Assembly (NCBI RefSeq): GCF_000311785.1
Contig: NZ_HE978538.1
Span: forward strand, 171,981 to 235,980
Source: Brevibacillus massiliensis
Lineage (GTDB): Bacteria > Bacillota > Bacilli > Brevibacillales > Brevibacillaceae
Length of the DNA: 64,000 nucleotides
Direction: 5' to 3'
The stretch's first letter is position 1, and each line of letters starts with the position of its first letter. Under the pieces are notes generated by a model. That model had not been told where the DNA came from. It saw only the letters and a program-made list of their open reading frames with translations, and ran no database searches. A program made the position numbers and the translations under genes. Positions 27,427 through 36,406 of this stretch are shown piece by piece.

Positions 27427-28857
27427 ATGGCCGTCTTTGCACACATGCAGGAATTTGTCCAAGCGTACGCTGAAAACATCGCCGATGTACTCGGTCTGGA
27501 CGTGACGATGCTCGACGAAAACGGCGTCCGTATTAGCGGGACCGGCTACTACCGGGACTTGGTCGGTGAGCCGGCGCCTGACGGGTCCTTTTTCCGGATG
27601 ATATTAAAAACGGGGCAGCCCGGAATGATCTACGATATGAAGAAAAACGAAGCAGAGTGCATGAGCTGCAAGTTTCTCCACCAGTGCAAAGAACTGGCGA
27701 CGATCGGATTTCCGGTATTCAAGCGGAATAAACCGGTCGGTGTGATCGGGATCATCGGCTTTTCCGCGGAACAAAAGGATAAGATGATCCGAAACTCGGA
27801 TAAGCTGATCAGATTCCTTCACCACATGAGCACCCTGCTGGAGAATAAAATCATCAGTCTGGACAGCGCTTGTCAGATCCAGGAGGAGACGGTTCCCCAG
27901 CGGGCCGTTTCGTTTGACAGCATCGTTGGCAAGGACAGCGGACTTCGCGAAGTCATCGTCAAGGCGAAAAAAGTTGTCAACAGCATCTCGACCGTATTGA
28001 TCAGGGGAGAGAGCGGGACCGGCAAAGAGCTGTTGGCCAGAGCGATCCACTACGAAAGCAGCAGGAGAGGATACCCGTTTATCGCGGTCAACTGTGCGGC
28101 GATTCCGGAAAACCTGTTGGAAAGCGAACTGTTTGGCTATGAGGGAGGAGCCTTTACCGGGGCCAAGCGGGAAGGCAATGTCGGGAAATTCGAACTGGCC
28201 CATCGGGGGACGATTTTCCTCGACGAAATAGGCGATTTGCCGCTGTCGCTGCAGCCAAAGCTGCTCAGGGTACTGCAGGAGCGGTCTGTCGATCGGATCG
28301 GCGGAAAACAATCCATACCGATTGACGTCAGGGTAATCGCCGCCACCAACAAAAATTTGGAGAAGATGGTGGAAAACGGCTCTTTTCGCGAAGATTTGTA
28401 TTACCGGATCAACGTGATCCCGTTATATACAAAGCCGCTCAGGGAGTGCCGCGGCGACATCCATCTCTACCTGCACTTCTTTTTGGAAAAGTACTGCAAG
28501 CTGTTAGGCCGTCCGCCGCTGCGGATCGAACCCCAGTTGGAACAGTGGCTCGTCGGGTACGATTGGCCCGGCAACATCAGACAATTGGAGAACGCTGTTG
28601 AGTACATGGTCAACATGGCGGAGTCTGAGGTGATTGGACCCGAGGAGCTGCCCGACTATTTGCTTCCTCCGGAAAACAGGCAGCCGACCTCTGGTAGTGG
28701 CGGTTTGGAACAGATGGTCTCCCTGTACGAAAAAAGCGTGCTGCAGCGCTATTTATTATCCGAGAAGTATCAGAATGACAAGGCTTTGATCGCTGATGAA
28801 TTGCGGATCAGTTTGTCTACGCTTTACCGCAAGCTGGAGAAGTATAAAATCGGCTAG
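27427..28857 (+). CDS. sigma-54-dependent transcriptional activator
   Basis: 476-residue enhancer-binding protein. Residues 1-150 form a sensory domain with a CxxC-x5-C cluster (Cys78, Cys81, Cys87 in ECMSCKFLHQCKE), which could bind a metal or respond to thiols. The AAA+ domain has Walker A GESGTGKE at 194-201, the sigma-54-contact loop GAFTGA at 241-246, and Walker B GTIFLDEIGDLP near 258-269. A Fis-type helix-turn-helix closes the protein (LIADELRISLSTLYRKLEKY). It lies 49 bases after the lyase gene, downstream of the sigma-54 promoter, so it probably activates that promoter and its own transcription. The inducer is unknown. Confidence 0.94.
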   Translation: MAVFAHMQEFVQAYAENIADVLGLDVTMLDENGVRISGTGYYRDLVGEPAPDGSFFRMILKTGQPGMIYDMKKNEAECMSCKFLHQCKELATIGFPVFKRNKPVGVIGIIGFSAEQKDKMIRNSDKLIRFLHHMSTLLENKIISLDSACQIQEETVPQRAVSFDSIVGKDSGLREVIVKAKKVVNSISTVLIRGESGTGKELLARAIHYESSRRGYPFIAVNCAAIPENLLESELFGYEGGAFTGAKREGNVGKFELAHRGTIFLDEIGDLPLSLQPKLLRVLQERSVDRIGGKQSIPIDVRVIAATNKNLEKMVENGSFREDLYYRINVIPLYTKPLRECRGDIHLYLHFFLEKYCKLLGRPPLRIEPQLEQWLVGYDWPGNIRQLENAVEYMVNMAESEVIGPEELPDYLLPPENRQPTSGSGGLEQMVSLYEKSVLQRYLLSEKYQNDKALIADELRISLSTLYRKLEKYKIG

Positions 28858-28861
28858 CAGA

Positions 28862-28893
28862 AGTCCCTTCTTCAAGGAAGGGGCTCATTTTTT
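28862..28893 (+). terminator. terminator after the sigma-54 activator gene
   Basis: AGTCCCTTC pairs with GGAAGGGGCT (one G-T pair) around TTCAA and is followed by a run of six T. Confidence 0.85.
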
Positions 28894-28957
28894 GAGTAGA
28901 TTACCGGGAAAAGCAGATAATACGAACAGCAAATGTCACAACCGGGGGGTAACAACA

Positions 28958-30844
28958 GTGAAAGTCGGTGCAACCAAATCATCTGCTGGCTTTGTCCCCT
29001 ACATCCCGGCTGCGCGATCACTGCCCGAATTGACGGTCTTTGCCGTCATCCTCGGAATCATTCTGGCGATCGTTTTCGGTGCGGCAAACGCCTATTTGGG
29101 ATTGAAGATCGGCATGACAGTAAGCGCCTCGATTCCGGCTGCCGTTATCTCCATGGCCATTTTGCGCGGCATTTTTCGGCGCGAATCGATTTTGGAAAAC
29201 AATATCGTACAGACGATGACGACGGCTGGGGAAGCAGTGGCAGCGGGTGCCATCTTTACTCTGCCGGCGCTTTTTTTGTGGAACTTGACCCCTGGCCAGG
29301 CTGTCGTCAGCTTCATTGTTCTGACGGGAGGCTTTTTGGGCGTCTTGATGATGGTTCCGCTGCGGCGCCTGCTGATTGTAAACGAGCATCATACATTGCC
29401 GTATCCTGAAGGTACCGCATGCGCAGAGGTGCTTATTTCTGGGGAGACCGGCGGAAAAACCGCCTGGCTCGTCATTTCCGGCTTCGCGGTGGGCGGCTTG
29501 TTCAAGGCGCTCGGCGACGGGTTCCTGTTGTTTAAGACGGAGATCGAAACGGGGATTTACCGGTTTAAAAATGCGCTGATCGGAATGGATACGTTTCCTG
29601 CCCTGCTGGGAGTCGGATTTATTATCGGCCCGCGGATCTCCGGTCAAATGCTGGCCGGGGGGGTTCTGGCATGGACGGTATTCACACCGATAATCGGTTT
29701 CTTTGGAGCGGGAACTGCGCATCCGATTTTTCCCGGGACCGAACCGATTGGCAAGCTGGACGCCTGGGGGATCTGGGACAGCTACATTCGCTATATCGGC
29801 GCCGGCTCCATTGCAACCGGAGGGTTGATTACGCTGGTCAGAACGCTGCCGATGCTGTTTGCTTCCCTGCGCGATACCTTGAAGGGGCTGCAGCGCGGCA
29901 ATCGGGTGCAGACGATCGAACGAACTGCACATGATATTCCGAATATCTGGCTGTTCGTCGGCGTTGTGCTGTTGATTCTGGTCATTGCTTTTTCTCCGCT
30001 TACCGATGTGGGCATCATCGGCGGGATTGCCATTGCCGTGTTTGGGTTCCTTTTTGTGATGGTCGCTTCGCGAATCGTCGGGATTGTCGGAAGCTCCTCC
30101 TCCCCGGTTTCCGGAATGACCATCGCGACGCTCTTGATCGTAACCATCGTCTTCAAACTGGCTGGCGTGACCGGCATGGTCGGGATGGCAGCTTCTCTCA
30201 CCGTAGGGGCGATCGTCTGTACGGCACTTGCCGTAGCCGCCGATATTTCCCAAGATTTGAAGACGGGCTATCTGGTCGGAGCTACTCCCTGGAAGCAGCA
30301 GCTGGCGATGATGATCGGCGTGATCGCGTCAGGGCTGGTGATCGGCTTTGTGTTGGTCGTCCTGCACCAAACCTATGTGATGGGGTCGCCAGAACTTCCG
30401 GCTCCCAAAGCTGTCCTGATGAAATTGATTATTGAAGGCTTGATGGCGGGCAATCTGCCTTGGGATTTGATTTTCATCGGCGCCGCTTCGGCAATTGTCA
30501 TCGAGTTTTTAGGATTAAACTCGTTGACGGTTGCCGTCGGGATTTATCTGCCCATCCACACCAGCATGCCGATTATGGTGGGAGGGATCATTAGATGGCT
30601 AGTCGAACGCTTTGCGAAAAGCGACGGGGCCAAAAAAGTGCGCATCGAGACAGGCACGCTGTTTGCCTCGGGCCTGATCGCGGGCGAGTCCCTGATCGGC
30701 GTGGTGATCGCCGTCCTCATCTGGCTAAAAGTACAGCTGCCCAACCAGGTGGCCATACCGAACGGGCTGGTTTCTCTCTTGCTGTTCGCAGCGGTGGCTC
30801 TTCTCCTCTGGTTTGTATCCGTTCGGGCAAAGCAGGAGAGGTGA
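28958..30844 (+). CDS. OPT family oligopeptide transporter
   Basis: 628-residue secondary transporter of the OPT family with about 14-16 membrane segments, for proton-coupled uptake of peptides or peptide-like chelates. It shows the family's start (LPELTVFAVILGIILAIVFG, AANAYLGLKIGMTVSASIPA) and GTACAEVL. The GTG at 28958 has GGGGGGT 7 bases upstream; the frame is open back to 28796 but that part overlaps the activator gene and the terminator. The next gene begins 8 bases after its stop, so the two are co-transcribed. Confidence 0.93.
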   Translation: MKVGATKSSAGFVPYIPAARSLPELTVFAVILGIILAIVFGAANAYLGLKIGMTVSASIPAAVISMAILRGIFRRESILENNIVQTMTTAGEAVAAGAIFTLPALFLWNLTPGQAVVSFIVLTGGFLGVLMMVPLRRLLIVNEHHTLPYPEGTACAEVLISGETGGKTAWLVISGFAVGGLFKALGDGFLLFKTEIETGIYRFKNALIGMDTFPALLGVGFIIGPRISGQMLAGGVLAWTVFTPIIGFFGAGTAHPIFPGTEPIGKLDAWGIWDSYIRYIGAGSIATGGLITLVRTLPMLFASLRDTLKGLQRGNRVQTIERTAHDIPNIWLFVGVVLLILVIAFSPLTDVGIIGGIAIAVFGFLFVMVASRIVGIVGSSSSPVSGMTIATLLIVTIVFKLAGVTGMVGMAASLTVGAIVCTALAVAADISQDLKTGYLVGATPWKQQLAMMIGVIASGLVIGFVLVVLHQTYVMGSPELPAPKAVLMKLIIEGLMAGNLPWDLIFIGAASAIVIEFLGLNSLTVAVGIYLPIHTSMPIMVGGIIRWLVERFAKSDGAKKVRIETGTLFASGLIAGESLIGVVIAVLIWLKVQLPNQVAIPNGLVSLLLFAAVALLLWFVSVRAKQER

Positions 30845-30852
30845 GGAGAATC

Positions 30853-31215
30853 GTGCCAATCGGCAAAAAGCGGCCTGTACCGAATATGTTGGAGATGTCT
30901 CCGCTTCTTCGCCGAGGATTGCAGCTGGAAACAGACGGGGACAGGCATACGTTGATTGTCCCCCGAACAAGCTGGCTGGAGCGGTTGTCGGTCAGGTTCC
31001 TGAATCAACCGGCCTGCTTCCGCATCCAGCTGGACGACCTTGGCAGTTGGGTGATACGCCACTGCAACGGCAGTCATACAGTCAGAGAAATTGCCGAACT
31101 GGTGTCGAAAAAGTTCGCTGACAAGGCCGAGCCAGTCGTTCCGCGGCTGATTATTTTCCTTAAAATGGTAGAAAATAACGGATGGATTGGGTGGGTGAAT
31201 GCTAAGGATTGGTAA
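30853..31215 (+). CDS. PqqD-like (RRE-type) protein paired with the OPT transporter
   Basis: 120-residue cytoplasmic protein. Its last 65 residues match the PqqD winged-helix fold (LDDLGSWVIRHCNGSHTVRE, then IAELVSKKFADKAEPVVPRL), the fold used to bind precursor peptides in RiPP pathways. The GTG at 30853 follows GAGGAG closely. No radical-SAM enzyme or precursor peptide is visible nearby, so a RiPP role is not supported; in this position it may instead bind peptides taken up by the OPT protein, or be a transporter partner. That is inference. Confidence 0.8.
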   Translation: MPIGKKRPVPNMLEMSPLLRRGLQLETDGDRHTLIVPRTSWLERLSVRFLNQPACFRIQLDDLGSWVIRHCNGSHTVREIAELVSKKFADKAEPVVPRLIIFLKMVENNGWIGWVNAKDW

Positions 31216-31517
31216 AAATTTTCTGAAACATAGGCGCAACCTCCTGTTTTTTAATCCGTTCTTCTTTCCCAAAATCGCATCTGACCCATCTGATTAGACT
31301 TAGGAAAAAAGCTGTATTTGGAAAAAAGTTGCATGACTTGACTAACAAAAATATGGGGATTTAAGTTCAAACTCAAAAAGTTATTAAAAAAGTGTTAACA
31401 ACTTGCCCTGAAGCTGATTAGGTAGCTGCGACTATAGAAGGTGGCAGTTTTTACGTTATATAATGACCCACATGAGACAACCGAACCCGATAAAATGTTG
31501 GTCCAAAGGAGAAAAAC
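31216..31517. other. AT-rich intergenic region before the polysaccharide locus
   Basis: No ORF. It contains TATAAT at 31459-31464 as a possible -10 for the following gene, but no good -35 at the right distance. AAAGGAG at 31505-31511 is the ribosome binding site. I looked for a c-di-GMP or other riboswitch and could not support one. Confidence 0.45.
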
Positions 31518-33755
31518 ATGATGAGGCGCAATTCAAAAAATCGGTTGGGATTGGTCGTCTTGTCGATTCTTGCCGGCGCTTGTATTGGGTACTTCAGTTG
31601 GTATTGGCCGAATGTAACTGTTGAAAGCATGGAGACAGCAGAAGGCGCTTATGTGAAATTCCGCACAAACGGCGAGCAGCTGGAAGTTTACCATGACAAA
31701 CAGTGGCAGCCTTTCTTTGTCAAAGGGGTCAATTTGGGCGCGTCGCTGCCCGGCCGCTATCCGGGGGAACTGCCCGTCACCAAGGAGGATTACCTGCGCT
31801 GGTTCGCCATGATTCAGGATATGGGGGCCAATGTCATCCGGGTGTATACGATTCACCAGCCTGTCTTCTATGAAGCGCTTGTCGAATATAACCGTCAGAG
31901 AAAAGACGATCCGCTTTACTTTATACAAGGAGTATGGACGCCGGAAGAGGCGCTGATTGAAAAGCAGGATGCCTTCTTGCCGGAGATACGCGAGGAGTTT
32001 CGCCGCGAGATCGCCGATGCTGTGGGGGCGGTATACGGAAATGTCACCATTCCGGAAAAGTCGGGGAAAGCGAGCGGACGTTACCGTGCGAATGCCGGAC
32101 AGTATCTGCTGGCCTGGCATATCGGTACCGAATGGGATCCGGTGATGGTGAAAAAAACAAACCAAAAACATCAGGGAGAGCCCCGGTTTGAGGGGGAGCA
32201 CTTTCAGGCGACGGAGAAGTCGTCCCCGTTTGAAAGCTGGTTGGCGGAAATGATCAACTATACGGCCGAGCTGGAAGCAAGGCAAGGCTGGCGCCACCCG
32301 ATGACGTTTACCAACTGGGTGACAACCGATCCGCTTACCCATCCGGGCGAGCCGATGATCCATGAAGACATGGTCAGCGTCGATCCGACCCACATCAAAG
32401 CGGTTGACTGGCAAGCGGGCTATTTTGCCTCTTATCATGTCTATCCCTACTATCCCGACTTATTCCGCCACGATCAGGAACTGCAGCAGGTGAAAAACGA
32501 AGCGGGAAAAGCGGATTCATATAAAGCGTACCTGCAGAAGCTGAAAGCGTACCACAAAGGGATGCCGATCATGGTGACGGAATTTGGCGTTCCATCATCG
32601 CTCGGAGTGGCCCATATCGGCAATTTGGGGCGAGATCAAGGCGGACACAACGAAAAGGAACAAGGGGAAGTCGACGCCGAATTGCTCCGTGAAATCTACC
32701 AGGAGGGGTACGCAGGTGCGATCTTGTTCGCATGGCAGGACGAGTGGTTTAAAAAGACATGGAATACGATGAAATTTGAGCTCCCAGAGGACCGCCGGTC
32801 GTTTTGGCTGAATGTTTTGACAAACGAGTCCATGTTTGGGGTGCTGGGGATGTATCCGGGGAAAGAAGGGGTTCTGCGGATCGACGGCCGCGCAGATGAT
32901 TGGGAACAGCTTTCGCCGGAGGAGAAAACGAGGCTGAATGTGAATGCGCCAGGCTTTGAAGAGATCTGGATGACGCATGACGAAGGGTATGTGTACGTGC
33001 TGATGAAATTGACGAAGCCGTTTGACCCTTCCAAAGAGATTCTTTACCTCGGGGCAGACACCATCCCAGGGGGGAACCGGCATGGACCGGAACTTCCCGG
33101 CAAGCAGTTGGACGAGGGGATGGAGGCGTTGGTCGTCCTCGGCAATCAGGCGGAAAGCGAAGTGAAAATCGCCTCCAACTACGATTTTCACACCCGGTTG
33201 TACGGGCAGCGGTACGGGATGATCCCAGTGGATGAACAGGCGATGCAGGACGATTCCGGGCTGTTCGTTCCGTGGAAGCTGGCGGTAAGCCTGCAGATGG
33301 AGCCGCCTGATACGAAGGAATATCACCCCTTCGAAGATGTGACAGTAGGCAAGCTAAGACGGGGGACGACTGACCCCGCAGACCCGGACTACGATTCGCT
33401 GGCGATGTGGCAAGCGAGCGGGCAGGTTGTCGAATTGCGGATTCCGTGGATGCTGCTCGGCTTTACCGATCCCAGTTCGCTTCAAGTCATGAGCTACCGG
33501 GACGAAGGCAAAGGATTTGCCAGTGAACAATCCGAGGGAATTCGCCTCATCCCCTGGATCAAGGAGCGGATTGCCAATCAGGTGATCGGGCTTGCGAGCG
33601 ACGGCCCGGTCTATCCCGTGACGAAATTGCCCATCTATCGCTGGCCTGCGTGGGAAAAAGTCGACTACCACGAGCGAACAAAACAGAGTTACGAGATCAT
33701 GCGGAAGGCATATTTGCAGATAGGTGATCAAGCGAAAAACAATACCGGAAAATAG
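31518..33755 (+). CDS. membrane-anchored glycosidase-like protein with C-terminal CBM9/DOMON-like domain
   Basis: 745 residues with an N-terminal membrane anchor (about 11-29). Residues 55-450 look like a clan GH-A TIM barrel: FFVKGVNLGASLPG, NVIRVYTIHQPVFYEAL, the probable acid Glu205 in WHIGTEWDP and the probable nucleophile Glu355 in MVTEFGVPSS, 150 residues apart as in the clan. Residues about 455-745 resemble a CBM9/DOMON sugar-binding sandwich (RIDGRADDWEQLSPEEK, then WMTHDEGYVYVLMKL). It heads a locus with a processive glycosyltransferase, so it may trim, release or transfer the polymer outside the membrane. Exact GH family unknown. Confidence 0.82.
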   Translation: MMRRNSKNRLGLVVLSILAGACIGYFSWYWPNVTVESMETAEGAYVKFRTNGEQLEVYHDKQWQPFFVKGVNLGASLPGRYPGELPVTKEDYLRWFAMIQDMGANVIRVYTIHQPVFYEALVEYNRQRKDDPLYFIQGVWTPEEALIEKQDAFLPEIREEFRREIADAVGAVYGNVTIPEKSGKASGRYRANAGQYLLAWHIGTEWDPVMVKKTNQKHQGEPRFEGEHFQATEKSSPFESWLAEMINYTAELEARQGWRHPMTFTNWVTTDPLTHPGEPMIHEDMVSVDPTHIKAVDWQAGYFASYHVYPYYPDLFRHDQELQQVKNEAGKADSYKAYLQKLKAYHKGMPIMVTEFGVPSSLGVAHIGNLGRDQGGHNEKEQGEVDAELLREIYQEGYAGAILFAWQDEWFKKTWNTMKFELPEDRRSFWLNVLTNESMFGVLGMYPGKEGVLRIDGRADDWEQLSPEEKTRLNVNAPGFEEIWMTHDEGYVYVLMKLTKPFDPSKEILYLGADTIPGGNRHGPELPGKQLDEGMEALVVLGNQAESEVKIASNYDFHTRLYGQRYGMIPVDEQAMQDDSGLFVPWKLAVSLQMEPPDTKEYHPFEDVTVGKLRRGTTDPADPDYDSLAMWQASGQVVELRIPWMLLGFTDPSSLQVMSYRDEGKGFASEQSEGIRLIPWIKERIANQVIGLASDGPVYPVTKLPIYRWPAWEKVDYHERTKQSYEIMRKAYLQIGDQAKNNTGK

Positions 33756-33772
33756 GCAGAGGAGGAACCTGG

Positions 33773-34942
33773 ATGGTTGACCATATGGCAATTGCAATGG
33801 GGTTCATTTACGTCTCGATTGTTTTAATCGCCGTGCTGCTTGCCGTGATTCTGACAGTAAAAGCAAGGGGAATTTCGCGGGAAAAGCAGGAGGCGAAGAT
33901 CCGCAGCAAATACGCCGATTACTTTTCCTACATCCAGGCTCACCTGGGAGGCGAGGAGAGGCTGAAGCTGCCTCCCCAAACGCCAAGTGCCCGGGAATTA
34001 ACAGTCATTCAGCGGCAGCTGATGGACTGGATGGAGCGAGTCAGGGGAAACGACTCCAAAAAATTGGCCCAGCTTTGCGAGGAACTGGGTCTGGCCGATC
34101 TGGAACAGCGCCGTCTTCACAGCAGGTGTTCCACTGTGCAAATGGATGCCGCCTACAAATTAGGGGTCATGCGCGCACAGCAGGCCGTGCCGGACTTGCT
34201 GGAATTACTGAGGAAGCAGCGCCGGCAGCCGGACCTGTTCATCGTCGCCCGGGCTATCGCCAGATGTGCCCGCGATGAGGATGATTTGCGGCAGATGACA
34301 GTGCACCTGGTCCAGCAGTCAAAACACACGCACCAGCTGATCGTCGAGATCCTGCGGGAATCACCGATCGACTGCAGTCCGCTGCTCATCGAATTCCTCG
34401 GCGAATCAGATGCTGAACTGGTAAAAGTGGGCCTGACCGGTCTGTCCGTGGGGATCGACTCCCGACTCGATGGCCAGTTGTCCAGCCTGCTGACGACAGG
34501 CGAAAAGGAGCTGAGGATCAAGGCTGTCAAGCTCTTCACCAGGACGAGCAACTGGCTGACAGTGGCAAATGTGAAGGCGCTGCTGCGGCATGCCGACTGG
34601 GAGGTTCGCGCAGCCGCAGCAAAGGCGATCGGGTTTTGGGGCACTACCGAATACATCGGCTTGCTGAAGGATTCTCTGCGGGACCCGAACTGGTGGGTCA
34701 GTTACAACAGCGCCAGCAGCCTCGCGATGTTGGGAGAAGATGGGTTTTACGCTCTGTGTGAGGCGGCGGCCGACACGTCTAATCTGGAGGCTTCCCACAT
34801 GGCGCAGTCGGCGATTGAAGAGTCGCTGATCAGGCCGATGCACGATCTGAATAACGTAGAGAAGCTGATCAGCCACAATCGAAAGCTGCACATCTATGAA
34901 ATGTTCTTTGGAAAAGACATGCAGAGTAATCAGGCGATCTGA
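33773..34942 (+). CDS. membrane-anchored HEAT-repeat protein
   Basis: 389 residues. One membrane segment at about 8-30, then a cytoplasmic alpha-helical solenoid of at least five HEAT-like repeats, for example MDAAYKLGVMRAQQAVPDLL, RIKAVKLFTRTSNWLTVANV, VRAAAAKAIGFWGTTEYIGL and NSASSLAMLGEDGFYALCEA. GAGGAGG lies 6 bases before the ATG, 17 bases after the upstream stop. HEAT solenoids are protein-binding scaffolds, so this protein may hold the glycosyltransferase encoded next or link it to the receiver protein. No enzyme motif. Confidence 0.85.
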   Translation: MVDHMAIAMGFIYVSIVLIAVLLAVILTVKARGISREKQEAKIRSKYADYFSYIQAHLGGEERLKLPPQTPSARELTVIQRQLMDWMERVRGNDSKKLAQLCEELGLADLEQRRLHSRCSTVQMDAAYKLGVMRAQQAVPDLLELLRKQRRQPDLFIVARAIARCARDEDDLRQMTVHLVQQSKHTHQLIVEILRESPIDCSPLLIEFLGESDAELVKVGLTGLSVGIDSRLDGQLSSLLTTGEKELRIKAVKLFTRTSNWLTVANVKALLRHADWEVRAAAAKAIGFWGTTEYIGLLKDSLRDPNWWVSYNSASSLAMLGEDGFYALCEAAADTSNLEASHMAQSAIEESLIRPMHDLNNVEKLISHNRKLHIYEMFFGKDMQSNQAI

Positions 34943-34967
34943 GAATTTCGCCGGAAAGGGGGGACCC

Positions 34968-36392
34968 ATGAGGGACCTTTTACTCGGGTATGGATGGTTC
35001 GCCATGTACTACGTTTTGATCGTGAATACGATCTACTTTACGATCATTTGCTGTTCATATGCCAACATTTTCAAGACGGTAAAACGGGCAGCTTACTCGC
35101 GCTACCAGTCTTTGGCCGGCTCGCAATTCGTCCCTCCGGTTTCGATACTGGTTCCCGCGTTTAACGAAGAGCTGACGATCATCGAAAATGTACGTTCCCT
35201 GTTGGCCCTGAACTATCCGACCTATGAAGTGATCGTCATCAATGATGGATCCCGCGACAAAACCCTGCAGGTGATGATCGACGAGTTTGGATTGAAGCGG
35301 CAGTCCAAGGTGGCCATCAAGGAAGTCGTCCACTCTACCCCGATTAAGGGGGTATACCATAATCCTGCCTACCCGAATCTCTACGTGATTGACAAAAATA
35401 ACGGGGGCAAAGCCGACTCGCTCAATGCAGGCATCAATTTGTCGCACTATCCGATGATCTCTTCCATCGATGCCGACTCTCTGCTGGAGAAGGATGCGCT
35501 GATCCGGATTGCCCAGGTGTACATGGAAAACCCGGAAGAGACCGTAGCGATCGGCGGCAACATTCGCATTGCCAACGGATGCACCATTGAAGACGGCATC
35601 GTCAAGAAAGTCCGGTTGCCTGACAAGATTCTCCCGATGTTTCAGACACTGGAGTACATGAAAGCCTTTCTGGGCGGCCGCATCGGCTGGAGCTCGATCA
35701 ACGGGCTGATCATCGTCTCAGGCGCATTCGGCGTGTTTCGCAAGGATTACGTGGTCAAGGTCGGCGGATACCGCGAAGGCTACCCCGGGGAAGACATGAA
35801 CATCATCATCAAACTGCACCGGTACATGCTGGACCAGAAGCTGCCTTACCGGATCGCCTTTTGCCCCGATGCCGTCTGCTGGACCCAGGCGCCAGACACG
35901 TTGCGGATTTTGGGCAGCCAACGGAAGCGCTGGGGGCGGGGAAACCTGAAGAACATGCTGGAGAACCGCGACATGATCTTCAACCCCAGGTACAAGGTGA
36001 TGGGACTCTTGACCATGCCCTACAACGTGATCTTCGAAACGCTGAATCCGTATTTTAAAATCTCCGGTTTGCTTGCGCTGATCGGATACAGCCTGATGGA
36101 TATGACGAATGCCAACATCGTGCTTGTCTTTATGGCAATCAACCTGTTGTTCGGCTATCTTCTGAGTGTCGCGTCGATTCTGCTGGAAGAGATAGCCTTC
36201 CGCCGCTATCCGAGGATGAGGGACGTCGGAAAGATGCTCTGGTACTCCTTTCTGATGTTCTTTGGCTACCGTCAGATTGGAGCGCTGTGGCGGCTGCTCG
36301 GTCACGTAGAATTCCTGCGCAACAACAATACCTGGGGAGTGATGACCAGACAGAGCTGGAAGGTGGAAACAACCAAATCGCAAACGACGTAA
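34968..36392 (+). CDS. processive family-2 glycosyltransferase (membrane polysaccharide synthase)
   Basis: 474 residues. A membrane segment at 13-33 is followed by a GT-A catalytic domain with VPAFNEE (62-68), INDGS (Asp93), DAD (168-170), GED (274-276) and QRKRW (318-322), the D,D,D,QxxRW set of processive beta-glycan synthases such as hyaluronan, chitin and poly-GlcNAc synthases. Three to four membrane segments follow (about 345-440) and probably form the export channel. AAAGGGGGG precedes the ATG at 34968. The product cannot be read from sequence; the nucleotide-sugar dehydrogenase two genes on suggests a uronic acid in the polymer. Confidence 0.92.
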   Translation: MRDLLLGYGWFAMYYVLIVNTIYFTIICCSYANIFKTVKRAAYSRYQSLAGSQFVPPVSILVPAFNEELTIIENVRSLLALNYPTYEVIVINDGSRDKTLQVMIDEFGLKRQSKVAIKEVVHSTPIKGVYHNPAYPNLYVIDKNNGGKADSLNAGINLSHYPMISSIDADSLLEKDALIRIAQVYMENPEETVAIGGNIRIANGCTIEDGIVKKVRLPDKILPMFQTLEYMKAFLGGRIGWSSINGLIIVSGAFGVFRKDYVVKVGGYREGYPGEDMNIIIKLHRYMLDQKLPYRIAFCPDAVCWTQAPDTLRILGSQRKRWGRGNLKNMLENRDMIFNPRYKVMGLLTMPYNVIFETLNPYFKISGLLALIGYSLMDMTNANIVLVFMAINLLFGYLLSVASILLEEIAFRRYPRMRDVGKMLWYSFLMFFGYRQIGALWRLLGHVEFLRNNNTWGVMTRQSWKVETTKSQTT

Positions 36393-36406
36393 AGGAGTGG
36401 TTATTC

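Noticed and set aside
28796-28957. 54-codon in-frame extension of the OPT transporter
   Set aside because: It overlaps the activator gene in another frame and crosses a terminator; the GTG at 28958 has a strong site.
29018-30253. 411-codon minus-strand ORF opposite the OPT transporter
   Set aside because: Low-complexity, charge-rich product (many Asp, Asn, Gln, Arg), the mirror of hydrophobic codons.
30595-30852. 86-codon in-frame extension of the PqqD-like protein
   Set aside because: It lies inside the OPT gene in another frame; GTG at 30853 has its own ribosome binding site.
31216-31517. c-di-GMP riboswitch before the polysaccharide locus
   Set aside because: The conserved core bases of the class I and II aptamers are not present.
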